Source: Bettongia penicillata ogilbyi (taxonomy: Eukaryota > Chordata > Mammalia > Diprotodontia > Potoroidae). Taken from it: a DNA stretch of 64,000 nt. The stretch is taken from contig JAJHZJ010000221.1 of assembly GCA_023548195.1 (NCBI GenBank), positions 2,648,001 through 2,712,000 of the forward strand, read 5' to 3'. The position numbers and the translations under genes are program-made. The notes under the pieces are model-generated. The model was given only the letters and a program-made list of their open reading frames with translations. It searched no databases and had not been told where the DNA came from. Each line of letters opens with the position of its first letter. Position 1 is the stretch's first letter. Positions 23,165 to 33,340 of the stretch are shown piece after piece.

Positions 23165-23540
23165 CCTTGTATCTAGAGCTGAAAGGGACCTTATATACCA
23201 TCTAGTACTATATGTAGTAAGGTATGTAAGGTATATACCTTATATACCATCATAGTACCCCTCAATACACATATGGAGCTGAGGCACAGAAAGTTTATGT
23301 AACCTGCCCCTGGTCATGTAGTCAGCGACAGGCATGATTGATACCCAGGACCTCTGGTTCCAAATTCATTACTCATCCCATTATTGTCTACTCATCCCAT
23401 TATGGTCTACTCCAGTAGAATAGAAGTTTCTTGAAGGAAGAGACTGTTTCATTCTTAACTTTGTATTTCCAGTGCCTGCCACATCACCAGACATAAAGAA
23501 GGGACTTAATAAATGCTTGCTTATTGATCTTGAATGATGT
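23165..23540 (+). mobile_element. MIR-related SINE then L2-type 3' end
   Basis: About 23170-23360 shows GAGCTGAAAGGGACCTTATA and the core GAGCTGAGGCACAGAAAG, then CCTGCCCCTGGTCATGTAG. About 23400-23540 is an L2-like 3' end (AGTTTCTTGAAGGAAGAGAC then GGGACTTAATAAATGCTTGC). Confidence 0.65.
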
Positions 23541-23904
23541 GTTTCTCTGTTTTTCCATTCCAGTGACCTGGAGTATATTCCTGGCCAGAAATTACTCTTC
23601 ATAGGCCAAACTAATAATTAGTGGTATAGTGGTCGACAGGCCACACACCTAAATGAATTTCTCAGTTATTATGTACTATGACTTTAGAAGTGATTTAGAA
23701 CAAAGAATCACAGACCTAGAAGGACCTTTGGGAGCATATATTACCCTGTGAAGGACCATGTCTAAATCATCCAAACAAATGGAAATTGTGTTTTATTTTT
23801 AAAAGAAAAGAATTCCACAAACATACTTAAGGAGGCCATCCCATTATACAATCTCACCATAAAGACGTTATTTTTCTTACAACTAGCCTAAATGCTTTTA
23901 GGAT

Positions 23905-24200
23905 CTCTGAGTTTAGAATCAGGATAACTTTATTTCTCTTCCATCTTCACACATTTATGAACTGTGTGAGTTAACCTCCCTGATCCTTAGTTCCATCACC
24001 TGTAAAATGGAAAATATCATAGCCCCGACTTAAGGATTGTCGTTGGGATTAAATGATACAATACAGGGACTTTCAAAAGTCTGGATGCAGCTTTAGATTA
24101 TTAAAGTAAGTACTTTTAGGACACCCTCTGTATGTAAAGCATTTTGCAGACCTTAAAGAGCTATATAATTGTGCGGTATCATAAGTGTTACTCCTTTCTG
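23905..24200 (+). mobile_element. MIR SINE interrupted by a mini DNA transposon
   Basis: The MIR body runs to about 24061 (CACCTGTAAAATGGAAAATATC, then GGGATTAAATGATACA). It resumes after 24132 with TGTAAAGCATTTTGCAGACC, the MIR 3' part. The 67-bp element between the halves is listed separately. Confidence 0.7.
24064..24130. mobile_element. 67-bp palindromic mariner-like MITE
   Basis: The element begins CAGGGACTTTCAAAAG and ends, in reverse, CAGAGGGTGTCCTAAAAG, so the two halves form an imperfect hairpin. It is flanked on both sides by TA (24062-24063 and 24131-24132), the target of Tc1/mariner elements. It has no coding capacity. Confidence 0.65.
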
Positions 24201-24589
24201 TTTCTGCCTTCTGTCTTGGAGATGCAGAAAAGCTGAGCAATGGATGCCCTTTATAAAGCTGTTATTCAGTCTTCTCCAGACTGAACAGTATAACTATTTA
24301 TTACTTTTCCTCAGCTTCTACTGAGCCTTTACTAAGTTGTCCACATCTAAATTGTGAAGTCTAGAAGGGAATACACTAAGAATCTTAGCAATACTGAGTG
24401 TAATAGGGGGTCAGATGGGTATGTGGTTTTTTTTTCCATTTTCTTTAGTTTCACTTTAGCAGACACATTGATGGTTTTCTAACTTGTGATTTAAAATTAT
24501 GTAGCATACTCTTGAAAATCCAGTGTTGTTCCTTAAAAAAAAATCCCAACATCTACTTCATTGGAAATTTGTAAAATATTTTCTTTTCT

Positions 24590-25050
24590 GCAAAAAGCAC
24601 AAGTATTATTATCTTCATTTTATATATGAGAAAACTGAGACACAGAGATGTAAATGGTTTATTCAGTGTCACACAACTACTAAGTAGCAGAGCTGAGGCC
24701 CAAACCCAAGTCTTATAAATTCACTTAAATTAAATAAAGTCAATTAAATTCAAATAAAATGTTCATTCTTTCTCTTCCCTTTTCCTTCCCTCCCTTCTTT
24801 CCTTCCTTCTTCCCTCTTTTCTTTCTTCCCTCCTTTTCCTTGTTTGAAATTTTTTAAAAGTTCAATTTTATTTTCAATCCTGAATTCTCTCCCTCAAAAC
24901 CTATTACAAATATGGTATAGTCACATAAAACAAATCCTTGCATCAAGTGTTCTTTTCACTTTTCTGTACTGCCTCTCATTATTCTCTTTCCTTTATAATC
25001 TCAGATATATTAGGAGGGCATCATTATCTTTGCAGATGCATTAAGTGATT
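24590..25050 (+). repeat. MIR core, TTCC-rich tract and antisense LINE 3' fragment
   Basis: About 24600-24715 is a MIR core (ATGAGAAAACTGAGACACAG). About 24765-24840 is TTCC/TTCT-rich low complexity. About 24845-25040 resembles an antisense LINE 3' UTR (TTTATTTTCAATCCTGAATTCTC). Confidence 0.55.
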
Positions 25051-26540
25051 ATAGTTTTAACTTATCTCAACTCTCATAGGTCAAGTTATAGTTTTGGTTT
25101 TTACACAGTTCTTTTTTTCCATTCATAGTCAAACAGTGGACACCTGAACAATGCAAACCTATGTAACTAACTCAAAATCAATAGTGTTATGGCTTTATGT
25201 CCCACTTTTGGGTATCTTTATAGCTGTCCCTTTTTGTGAATTGCAGTAGATGAGCCAACCGGAGATCAGCTTCCAGATCCAATGCATGAATTGATTGTTT
25301 TGACTGAAAAAATGGCGAATTGTACATGTTTGCTATTTGCCAGAGAACAGATTGTTCCTTTTTAGGTGGTTTTTCTATTTCTTTGTGTTGTTTCATTCTA
25401 TTAATAATGAGTTGCCCTGAAAGGTATTTATTACATTTGTTAGAACTTCAAGGAAAACATTTCAGATTTATCAGCCCCAATACCCATGGCTTCTTTTCCT
25501 TAGAATCAGTGTGTAAATTATTGTTTCCCAATATAATAAAATAGGAAACATACTTCTGTGTTCACTGGTTTCAAGTTTTATGTCATTGACATGTGGACTA
25601 GTTTCCAAGTATGAGCAGGGGCTTTGCAAGTTACAATTGTCTGGAGATCCAGATACCATGTGTGAGAATCACAGTTGATTGCCCCAATGAAATGTTGAAA
25701 AAGGAAAACTGATTTTTCTTCTCAGAATGAAATGGAGTTTATATGACACGAACAAAAAGATTTTGTAATATTCAGGAGCTGTTAATATTACTACATTGTC
25801 CAAGGCTAGCACCATATCATCTCATACTGATGGGCCATGTTGAAATATTTTATGCTACTCTATGTTTTTCTCTGACAATTTTTTCCTGCCATACCTGAAT
25901 CTAATAAGTAATCTTTGGGTAACTGATTTTCCAGCTGTCCTATTAGAACTCTGGCCAGTATTTCACAATCATGGTTTGTGAGACTCAGGCCTATAATTAG
26001 CACATAACTGAAGATCTTTTCCCTTTTTTGAAATGGCAGCTATTGCTATTCCTTGTATCAAGAGAGGGTGTGGGAAGCCTAAAGAACCAAATAAAAGGTT
26101 TATGGGTTTTAATGTCTTCACCAGGACTATGTTAAGATTAATAATGTCCTAAATATCCTATCCATTTCGTCATGGAAAGCCTTACTTTTCCTGAATTACA
26201 TTTAGTTTGCATGCTTAATGACTTCTCATTTCTTCCTGATACATTTCCATTGTATCAGATATCAGTTTAACAGTTTGATAACCTGTACACTTTGTTTATT
26301 TGCATGGGGTACAGACCATTCCTTCTGCCCATTTCACGATACTATAGTATTGCTTATGATGCTTGCTCAACTCATTTTAAATATTATTCCATTATCTGTG
26401 GCAAATACCATGTAATTTCATATTTACCAGTAAGGTATTTTTATGCTTTCAGTTTTCCCCAGACATGTTTTCTTCCCCTACTTGAATCTGATCAATAATC
26501 TCAGGGCAGTTAACTTTGTAGCAGTCTAAACAGAATATTA
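25051..26540 (+). other. WDR70: Intron sequence, unassigned
   Basis: Nothing recognisable was found. The 60-75-aa ORFs here show no domain. Confidence 0.45.
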
Positions 26541-27010
26541 ACTACTTCTGTATGCTAAGTTCTAGGGACATAACAGTCATAAATAGAGCATAATTTCTTC
26601 CCTCAGATTGCTTATAGTCCAAGAGGTGAGCTAAGACATGTACATCAATGACTAATTCAAAGTAGATTATATCTCAAAAACAGATACACAGTGCTGTGAT
26701 TTTAGATGAGGCAAAGAGTTCCTTGGAGTTATCGAGGAAATGTTAGCATTATAGATGGGCTTGGAAGAATAGGTAGGATTTCAGTAGGCAAAGAATTGGG
26801 TAGGATTAAGGGGATAGGGAATGTATTCTAGTCATGGGGGCCTAGTGAGGAGGTAACATAGCAGCAGACAGGATCATAGACTGTCAGGATCATAGACTAC
26901 ATCATATATGATATAAGGCTGCAAAGACAGGTTTGCAGAGATTGTGGAGGGCTTTGGAGTGCAGGCTAAAGGATTGGGACTTTCTTCAGTGGTCTGTGGG
27001 GGGCCTATTC
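26541..27010 (-). mobile_element. L2 LINE fragment, antisense, decayed
   Basis: It shows the reversed L2 order: TATGCTAAGTTCTAGGGAC, then CAGATTGCTTATAGTCCAAG, then GTATTCTAGTCATGGGG, and GGAGGGCTTTGGAGTGCAGG with GATTGGGACTTTCTTCAG. It hosts no later element itself but lies just left of the second HAL1 insertion. Confidence 0.55.
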
Positions 27011-27090
27011 CAATACTGTTGATAATACAATCATAGCTACAGTAGGATGGTTACTCTGCAGTATTTGTAGAATGAGATGCTGAAGATAGG

Positions 27091-27110
27091 GAAACCATAT
27101 ATTATGAAAG
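27091..27110 (+). repeat. Left target-site duplication of the second HAL1
   Basis: The 20-mer GAAACCATATATTATGAAAG recurs exactly at 28996-29015, bracketing the element. Confidence 0.95.
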
Positions 27111-28995
27111 TCAGATTTTCTTTTTAGCTCTGGTCTTTTCATCAAGAATGCTTGAAAGTCCTCTATTTCATTGAAAGACCATTTTTTCCCCTGAAGTATT
27201 AAGTTTTGCTGGGTAGGTGATTCTTGGTTTGAGTCCTAGTTCCTTTGACTTCTGGAATATAATATTCCATGCCCTTCGATCCCTTAATGTAGAGGCTGCT
27301 AGATCCTGTGTTATCCTGATTGTATTTTCCACAGTACTTGAATTGTTTCTTTCTAGCTGCTTGCAATATTTTTCTCCTTGACCCTGGGAATTCTGGAATT
27401 TGGCCACAATGTTCCTAGGAGTTTCTCTTTTTGGATCTCTTTCAGGTAGTGATCAGTGAATTCCTTGAATACTTATTTTTCCCTCTGGTTCTAGAATATC
27501 AGGGCAGTTTTCCTTGATAATTTCATGAAAGATGATGTCTAGGTTCTTTTTTTTGATCATGGCTTTCAGGTGGTCCCATAATTTTTTAAATTTTCTCTCC
27601 TGGATCTATTTTCCCAGGTCAGTTGTTTTTTCCAATGAGATATTTCACATTCTCTTCCTTTTTTTCATTCTTTTGGTTTTGTTTTGTAATTTCTTGGTTT
27701 CTCATATAGTCATTAGCCTCCATCTGTTCCATTCTAATTTTGAAGGAACTATTTTCTTCAGTGAACTTTTGGACCTCCTTTTCCATTTGGCTAATTCTGC
27801 TTTTGAAAGCATTCTTTTCCTCATTGGCTTTTTGAACTTCTTTTGCCAGTTGAGTTAGCCTATTTTTCAAGGTGTTATGTTCTTCAGCATTTTTTTGGGT
27901 CTCCTTTAGCAAGGTGTTTGATCTGCTTTTCATGCTTTTCTTGCATCTCTCTCATTTCCCTTCCCAGTTTTTTCCTCCACCTCTCTAACTTGATTTTCAA
28001 AATCCTTTTTGAGCTCTTCCATGGCCTGATCCCATTGAATATTTATTTTGGGTGTTTGGGATAGAGAAGCCTTGACTTCTCTGTCTTTCCCTGATAGTAA
28101 GCATTGTTCTTCCTCATCTGAAAGGATGGGAGGAGGTATCTGTTCACCAAGAAAGTAACCTTCTATGGTGTTATTTTTTTCCCCCTTTTTGGGCATTTTC
28201 CCAACCAGTTATTTGACTTTTGGGTCCTTTGTCAAAAGTAGGATATACTCTGGGAATCTGTGAGATGTCAGTTCCTCCAAGGTGGCACAATCAAGCGTAT
28301 ACTGTTCTGGACACAGAGAAGGATTTTTATGCCCAGAATTTTAGCAGTTACCTCTCCTCAGCCACCTGGCCTCCAGTTCCACCAAGTCAGCACTGGGGGC
28401 TGATTTTCAGATAAGCTGTATGGGCAGGGCCACCATTCAGTGTGAGACAAAGACCAGCTCCCTCAGGGCTCTACACAGGGCTAAGGTAATATTCAGCTCC
28501 TCAGTGCCCCCAGGGGTTTTTGCAATCAAACAATGGATGTGGGCTGCTGTAGGGACTACCGTGAGAACTGCTGCCTCCTGCCTGATGTGGCCTCTGTGGG
28601 CTGCTGCCTGAGGCTGGAGCTATGGGAAGGCCCTTCTCCCTTCCTGGGCCTCTGAAAAACCCTGTCACTGACCTTTGGCCCTGTGGGTTGGTGGATCTCT
28701 GGACCTGCTGCTGCTGCTGCAACTGGAGATTCTGCCCCCAAGGTGTCCTCCTCCAAGAGTCTCACCATGCCTCTGACTGGGTTGGGCTTCATGCTCTGCT
28801 CTGAGTCTGGTGCAACTGATGTTTCCCATGGGTCTTTCAGGTCACCGTGGGCTGGAAATCTCCTCCACTCTGTTGTTCTCCACTTCTGCTGCTCCAAAAT
28901 TTGTGGAGAGTCCCTCTCTACAGGTATTTTATGGGCTGTGTGGGGAGACCCTGTGTATGTATGTCTTTCTACTCTGCCATCTTGGCTCCGCCCCT
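27111..28995 (-). mobile_element. HAL1-type element, antisense, lacking 3' UTR and poly(A)
   Basis: On the minus strand it starts at 28995 with GGGGCGGAGCCAAGATGGCAG, the HAL1/L1 5' end, runs through a 5' UTR and ORF1, and stops inside the last codons of ORF1. The 3' end reads AAAGACCAGAGC then AAAAAGAAAATCTGA. No poly(A) is present, yet a perfect 20-bp duplication flanks it. At the break the HAL1 sequence would continue CTTTCA, and the adjacent duplication also starts CTTTCA on this strand, a 6-nt overlap. The orientation is antisense to WDR70. Confidence 0.88.
27130..28196 (-). pseudogene. LINE-1 ORF1 remnant with frameshifts
   Basis: Three frames are needed: 28196-27930 (starting MPKKGEKNNTIEGYF), 27933-27619 (coiled coil, LKNRLTQLAKEVQKANEEK) and 27407-27168 (ITQDLAASTLRDRRAW). 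The similarity to the intact ORF1p at 14878 is clear over the whole length. At least two frameshifts break it, and it lacks the final few codons because the element ends there. It is not expected to give a working protein. Confidence 0.9.
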
Positions 28996-29015
28996 GAAAC
29001 CATATATTATGAAAG
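28996..29015 (+). repeat. Right target-site duplication of the second HAL1
   Basis: This is an exact copy of the 20-mer at 27091-27110, followed by an A-rich stretch of the original site. Confidence 0.95.
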
Positions 29016-30139
29016 AAAAAAAATTACACTGTTGTTCTATAGATTAATGACATCTCCCTGAATGGCCTTCTATTTCCCAAGGTGGGGGGAAGAAAGTGGC
29101 CCTGGGTAACTTGGATATAAAATCTAGGGTTAATAGAGGAAAGAAGGGAGAGAGGCCAAGGAGACTTGTGGTTAATGGGGCATGGCTGAGGAATTAGGGT
29201 AATTTTACCATAATACATCTGTGATGGTATTTTGCATTGTTTAGATCCATCAGTGTCACGTACTTCACATTCATTTTAAATCTACTCCCTGATTGCTTAA
29301 TTAGATATAATTTTAAAGGAAAAAACAAACCCAACTTTAAAGAAGTTGGGAGTACTTTTGGGGCTAAATAACGTTTCCCATTTTGGATTAAATGAAGAAA
29401 ATAATTCTCTTACTCTTAGAGATCTTTTTTCTATTTTCTGCTGGAACTTTTTTCTGCTATAATTCCTTAGGCAAATTGTTATCAGACACACATGTGATTT
29501 ATTTAAACCCCAGAATAGCTGTGAGGCTCCACATTTGCTGCTTTGGTGGTTTTCTTAATTCTAGATCATAGAGAATACAAATAGACTGTCTAATAGATAC
29601 ATTTTTCATTCATTGTATAAGAACTAATTTAATAATTTTTACGTAGGTGTTTTGCATTTAGTCCTAGTTCTAGTTTCAGGCTGTCACTTCTCACTCTAAA
29701 ATGTCAGTAATCCAGGTAATTTGAAAACACGCTAAACAAATAGCCGGGCTCCATTGATGGGAGAAGAGTATGGTTATTGAGATGAGGTCTACAGATGTCT
29801 GGGGGAATTGCCCATGTACCTCCAAAATCAATATTTGTCTCTAATTAGTTGAAGTTAAACACAGTAGGAAGGCCCAAAGCAAACTTACAAAGACTTCAGT
29901 TTTTATATCGTCCTTTTTATGTGTCTTCCCTGCTCCTTGAGGGTGATGTCTGACCCCAGAAGTTGGGATGAGGAATTTAAGGAGAGGAAGATAACTAGGT
30001 TGGTTTTTTTACTTACCAAACAAGCATTGTTCCACATAGCAATTTTTCGAGTTAACTGTATTGTTTGTTCATATGTACAAATGTATACATATGTATATAC
30101 ACATAAAATATTAGTTAAGAAAATCAGCAAAATAGAACT
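29016..30139 (+). other. WDR70: Intron sequence, unassigned
   Basis: No repeat family or gene was recognised. A short ATGTATACATATGTATATACACAT tract lies near 30080-30105. Confidence 0.45.
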
Positions 30140-32170
30140 ATGGGAATAAAATTAAAGATAAAAAACCAGGGTTCGAAAGCCTATGACAAAAATACCCAGA
30201 GTTTAGGCAACAACCAAGAGGAATTAGGGATTCTAATTGAAGAAAGTAAATTTGACCTCATAGTTATCATTGAGTCTTGATGAGATGAAGCCCATGACTA
30301 GACTGTGATTTTGGACCGGGGAACCTTATTCAAAAGAAACAAAAATGGTAGTAAATTAATTTTAAAAGAGGGTAGGTAGGTGGGGAGCATAGCGGCATTG
30401 TTTATTAAAAAAATCTATATTCCTGAGATCATATCCAGGAACTTGCAAGTGAGAGAATGGTGGAGAATATTTGGATGGAGGTTAGTGGAGGGAAAAACAG
30501 AAGAGATTTTGTTATTAGAACATGCTGCAATCCCTCCCAAGCAGAAAGAGGAGATAAGTGAGGAGTCTGGCAGCAGATCACAAGTGTGGCACAGAAGGAC
30601 GATAGAGGAGTGATTGTGAGCTTCAGTTAACCAGAAGTCTGCTGGAGCTTTCTGTCTGCCAAAAACAAAGCTGATGATATTTTTTTGACTAGCCTCAATG
30701 ATAAGTGCATCCTTCAAAGATGAAGTAGGGAAGTTCTAGTCTGATTTTGATTTTCATTAACAAAGAGGAACTGAGTACAGGGGTAGCAATGATGGTAATC
30801 CTTGAGGAAAGTGACTACTTTCTCCTAGTGTTTTGTGATAGAGAAGCAGAAGAGATCTGATCATAGTTTGACAAATATGAGACCAGATTTCAAAGGTTTC
30901 AGCGAAATAGGGAGAATTGCAGGGATTGATATTCTAACTGAGAAGTTCACCTCAGAGATAGAGGAGATACTCAAGAATCAAATTCAAGGGAGGAGGAAAT
31001 AATGGGATTTGACCAAAGGAAATATACAAAAGATGAAAGCATCCTAACAGAGGATGGATTTAGGAGCATGGTAAAGTCCTATACAAATAGTGTCAGGAAT
31101 GCCAAAGCTCACAATGATCTGAAGCTGATAAGAGAAGCTAAGGACATCAAAGGAATTTTTTAAATATTATATTGGAGATCAGGTAAGCTGATATGGAGTC
31201 AGGAGGACCTGAGTTCAAATTTGGCCTCAGATACTTAATAGAAGTGTGACCCTGGGCAAATCACCTAACTTCGGTTACCTCAAAAAAAAAAAAAAAATGA
31301 TGTGTTGGAAGAAAAATGATCAAAAAAGAAATAGGACTTTTGCTTGGGATGATGGGACAATGATAGCTAACAGAAAGAAAATGCTGCTCAGTTTTTATTT
31401 TGCATCTCTCTACCAGCAAAAGTTACCTTTGTATTGCAAAAGGCCGAACAGAAATAGCCAACAAGGAATTGATACCCAAAATAAGTAAGGAGATTGTAAG
31501 AAAGTACCCAGCTACTTCTCCTCAAGCCACCTGACTCAGACCCTGAAAGAACCAGCAAATGGGATTACATAGCCACTATCAGTAATATTGAAAGAACTTA
31601 GAAAACAGGAAAAGTATCAACAGAAGAACAGCAGTTGTCCTTTTAAAAAACAAAAACGAAATCTACAAACTATGTGCCAATGAATTTGACCTGTATTCCT
31701 AGGAAAATTCTAGAATAGATTACTAAAAAGATGACTGGTGAATCTCTAGAAAGAGAAGTGGTGATTACAAAGAGGCAATATTGCCTTATGAAGAACAGGC
31801 CTTGACAAACTAACCTCATTCCTTTTTTGACAAGTTAACTGAACTAGTGGATAAGAAGCATGCTGTAGATACTGTTTACCTAGTTTTAGCAAAGTTTTTG
31901 ATAAAGTATAATATTGTGAAGAAAGTATAATGGATTTGATGCTAATGCAATTAGATGGATTCTGCACTGGTTGTATGACGAGAGTCAGAGATTCATCATT
32001 AATGGTTCATTGTCAGTGTGGCAGGAGGTCTGTAGAATACCTTAGGGAACTGTGTACCCTTACTGTGTGCCCCAGTACTACTTAACATTTTTATTAATAA
32101 CTTTGATAAAGGCATAGATGGGATGCTCATTATATTTTGAAGACGACACAATTTGAAATCAATCCAGAAC
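30140..32170 (+). mobile_element. L3/CR1-type LINE, sense, decayed endonuclease and RT
   Basis: Conceptual reading with frameshifts gives an endonuclease-like start near 30200 (GNNQEELGILIEESKFDLIV). RT-like text follows near 31800-32130, including FFDKLTELVDKKHAVDTVYL and LTFLLITLIKA-type sequence, with the pattern of FNIFINDLDEGIDGM and FADDT seen in CR1/L3 elements. Stops and indels are frequent. A THER1/MIR-type SINE with a poly(A) tail is inserted at about 31185-31297. The boundaries are approximate. Confidence 0.65.
31185..31297 (+). mobile_element. THER1/MIR-type SINE with A-tail in the L3/CR1
   Basis: It reads GGAGTCAGGAGGACCTGAG, TTTGGCCTCAGATACTTA and GTGTGACCCTGGGCAAATCACC, ending in a run of 15 A at 31282-31296. 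The retained A-tail marks it as a 3'-truncated retroposed copy. Confidence 0.8.
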
Positions 32171-32589
32171 TTGAAAGTTCTTGATAGGCTAGCATTGGTC
32201 AGAATTGAGTAAATTGAGATTCATTTGGGAGTCGTTTGTGGTCTTCTTTAAACAACTAGTCAGCAAGCTTTTATCAGATCCCTACTATATGTCAGTATCT
32301 GTGCTAGGAGCTAGGGATACAGATACAAAAAAGGAAACAGTGCGTGCCTTCAGTTTAGAAATGACTGACAAAGCATATGCAAAATAGATAGAAGGTAAGC
32401 TGGTGGAAGAACTAGCAGTTGGGGAGACCAGAAAAGACTTCGCACAGAAAGTGGCACTTGAACTTCATCTTGAGGAGCACAGAGATGCCAAGAAGTGATG
32501 TTGAGGAGAGAATATGATAGACAGTGCAAAGACCAGCAGATTGGAGGTAGAGTATTGCATGAAGAACCACAAGAAGGCCAGTTGGGTTG

Positions 32590-33122
32590 CAGGGATGGGG
32601 AACTTGTGACCTCAAGGCTACATATGACCTTCTGGGTCGTCAGGTATGGCCCTTTGATTGAATCCACATTGAATTCACAGTACAAATCTTCTTAATAAAA
32701 GGATTTGCTACCCCAAAAGACTCATGATGAAAAATACTATCTATGTCTAGAGAAAGAACTATGGAATCTGAATGTAGATTGAAGCATACTATTTGCTTTT
32801 ATTTTGTTTTGTTATTTCTTGTAGGTTCTCCTATATTGATTCTAATTCTTCTTTACAGCATAGCTAATGTGAAAATATGTTTAATCAGAATGTACATGTA
32901 GAGCCTTTATCAGATTATACGCAGTAGTGGGGAGAGGTGAGGGGAGAGAGAGAGGGAGAAAAGATTATGGAAGAGAATGTTGAAAACTACAATTAAATAA
33001 ATTAATTTAAAAATTTTTTTTACAAAGGATATGTTCTGTAAAACATGGGCTCAGTCTTAAGGCTGTACCCAAGGACCTAGAGGGCCATATGTGGCCTCGA
33101 GGCCGCAGGTCCCCCACCCCTG
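32590..33122. mobile_element. hAT-type MITE split by a nested SINE
   Basis: The left terminus is CAGGGATGGGGAACTTGTGACC, and the right terminus in reverse is CAGGGGTGGGGGACCTGCGGCC, giving imperfect inverted repeats. The interior carries CTTAATAAAAGGATTTG. A closely related 199-bp copy without the insert lies at 52605-52803. The MITE itself is about 200 bp, and the rest is the nested SINE. Confidence 0.8.
32708..33023 (+). mobile_element. RTE-type SINE nested in the hAT MITE
   Basis: The insert reads AGAGAAAGAACTATGGAATC, GAATGTAGATTGAAGCATAC, GTGAAAATATGTTTAATCAG, CAGATTATACGCAGTAG, then GTTGAAAACTACAATTAAATAA. This is the 3'-end layout of marsupial RTE/LINE-mobilised SINEs. The MITE sequence is duplicated at the junctions as AAAGGATTTG (32698-32707) and AAAGGATATG (33024-33033). 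That is a 10-bp target-site duplication with one mismatch. Confidence 0.75.
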
Positions 33123-33340
33123 CTAGATCATAGAGTACAGGAAGGAAAGTAATGCGTAATGAGCCAGGAAACTAATTGGGGCAAGGTTATAAAGGCCTTT
33201 AAATATCAAACTAAAGGTGTTTGTGTTTGTTCCTAGAGATAATAAGGAGCCACTGGAGTTTTTGAGTAGAGGATATGATGTATTCAGACCTGTGCTTTGG
33301 GAAAATCACAAGAAGGCTTTAAAATAGAACATTTTCCATC

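Larger units (their letters stand above)
32245..33340 (-). mobile_element. L2 LINE, antisense, split by a hAT MITE
   Basis: The reversed L2 3' end starts AAGCTTTTATCAGATCCC, with GTGCTAGGAGCTAGGGATAC, and runs to about 32589. It resumes at 33123 and shows AAGGCCTTTAAATATCAAAC and ATAAGGAGCCACTGGAGTTT. A MITE occupies 32590-33122. Confidence 0.75.
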
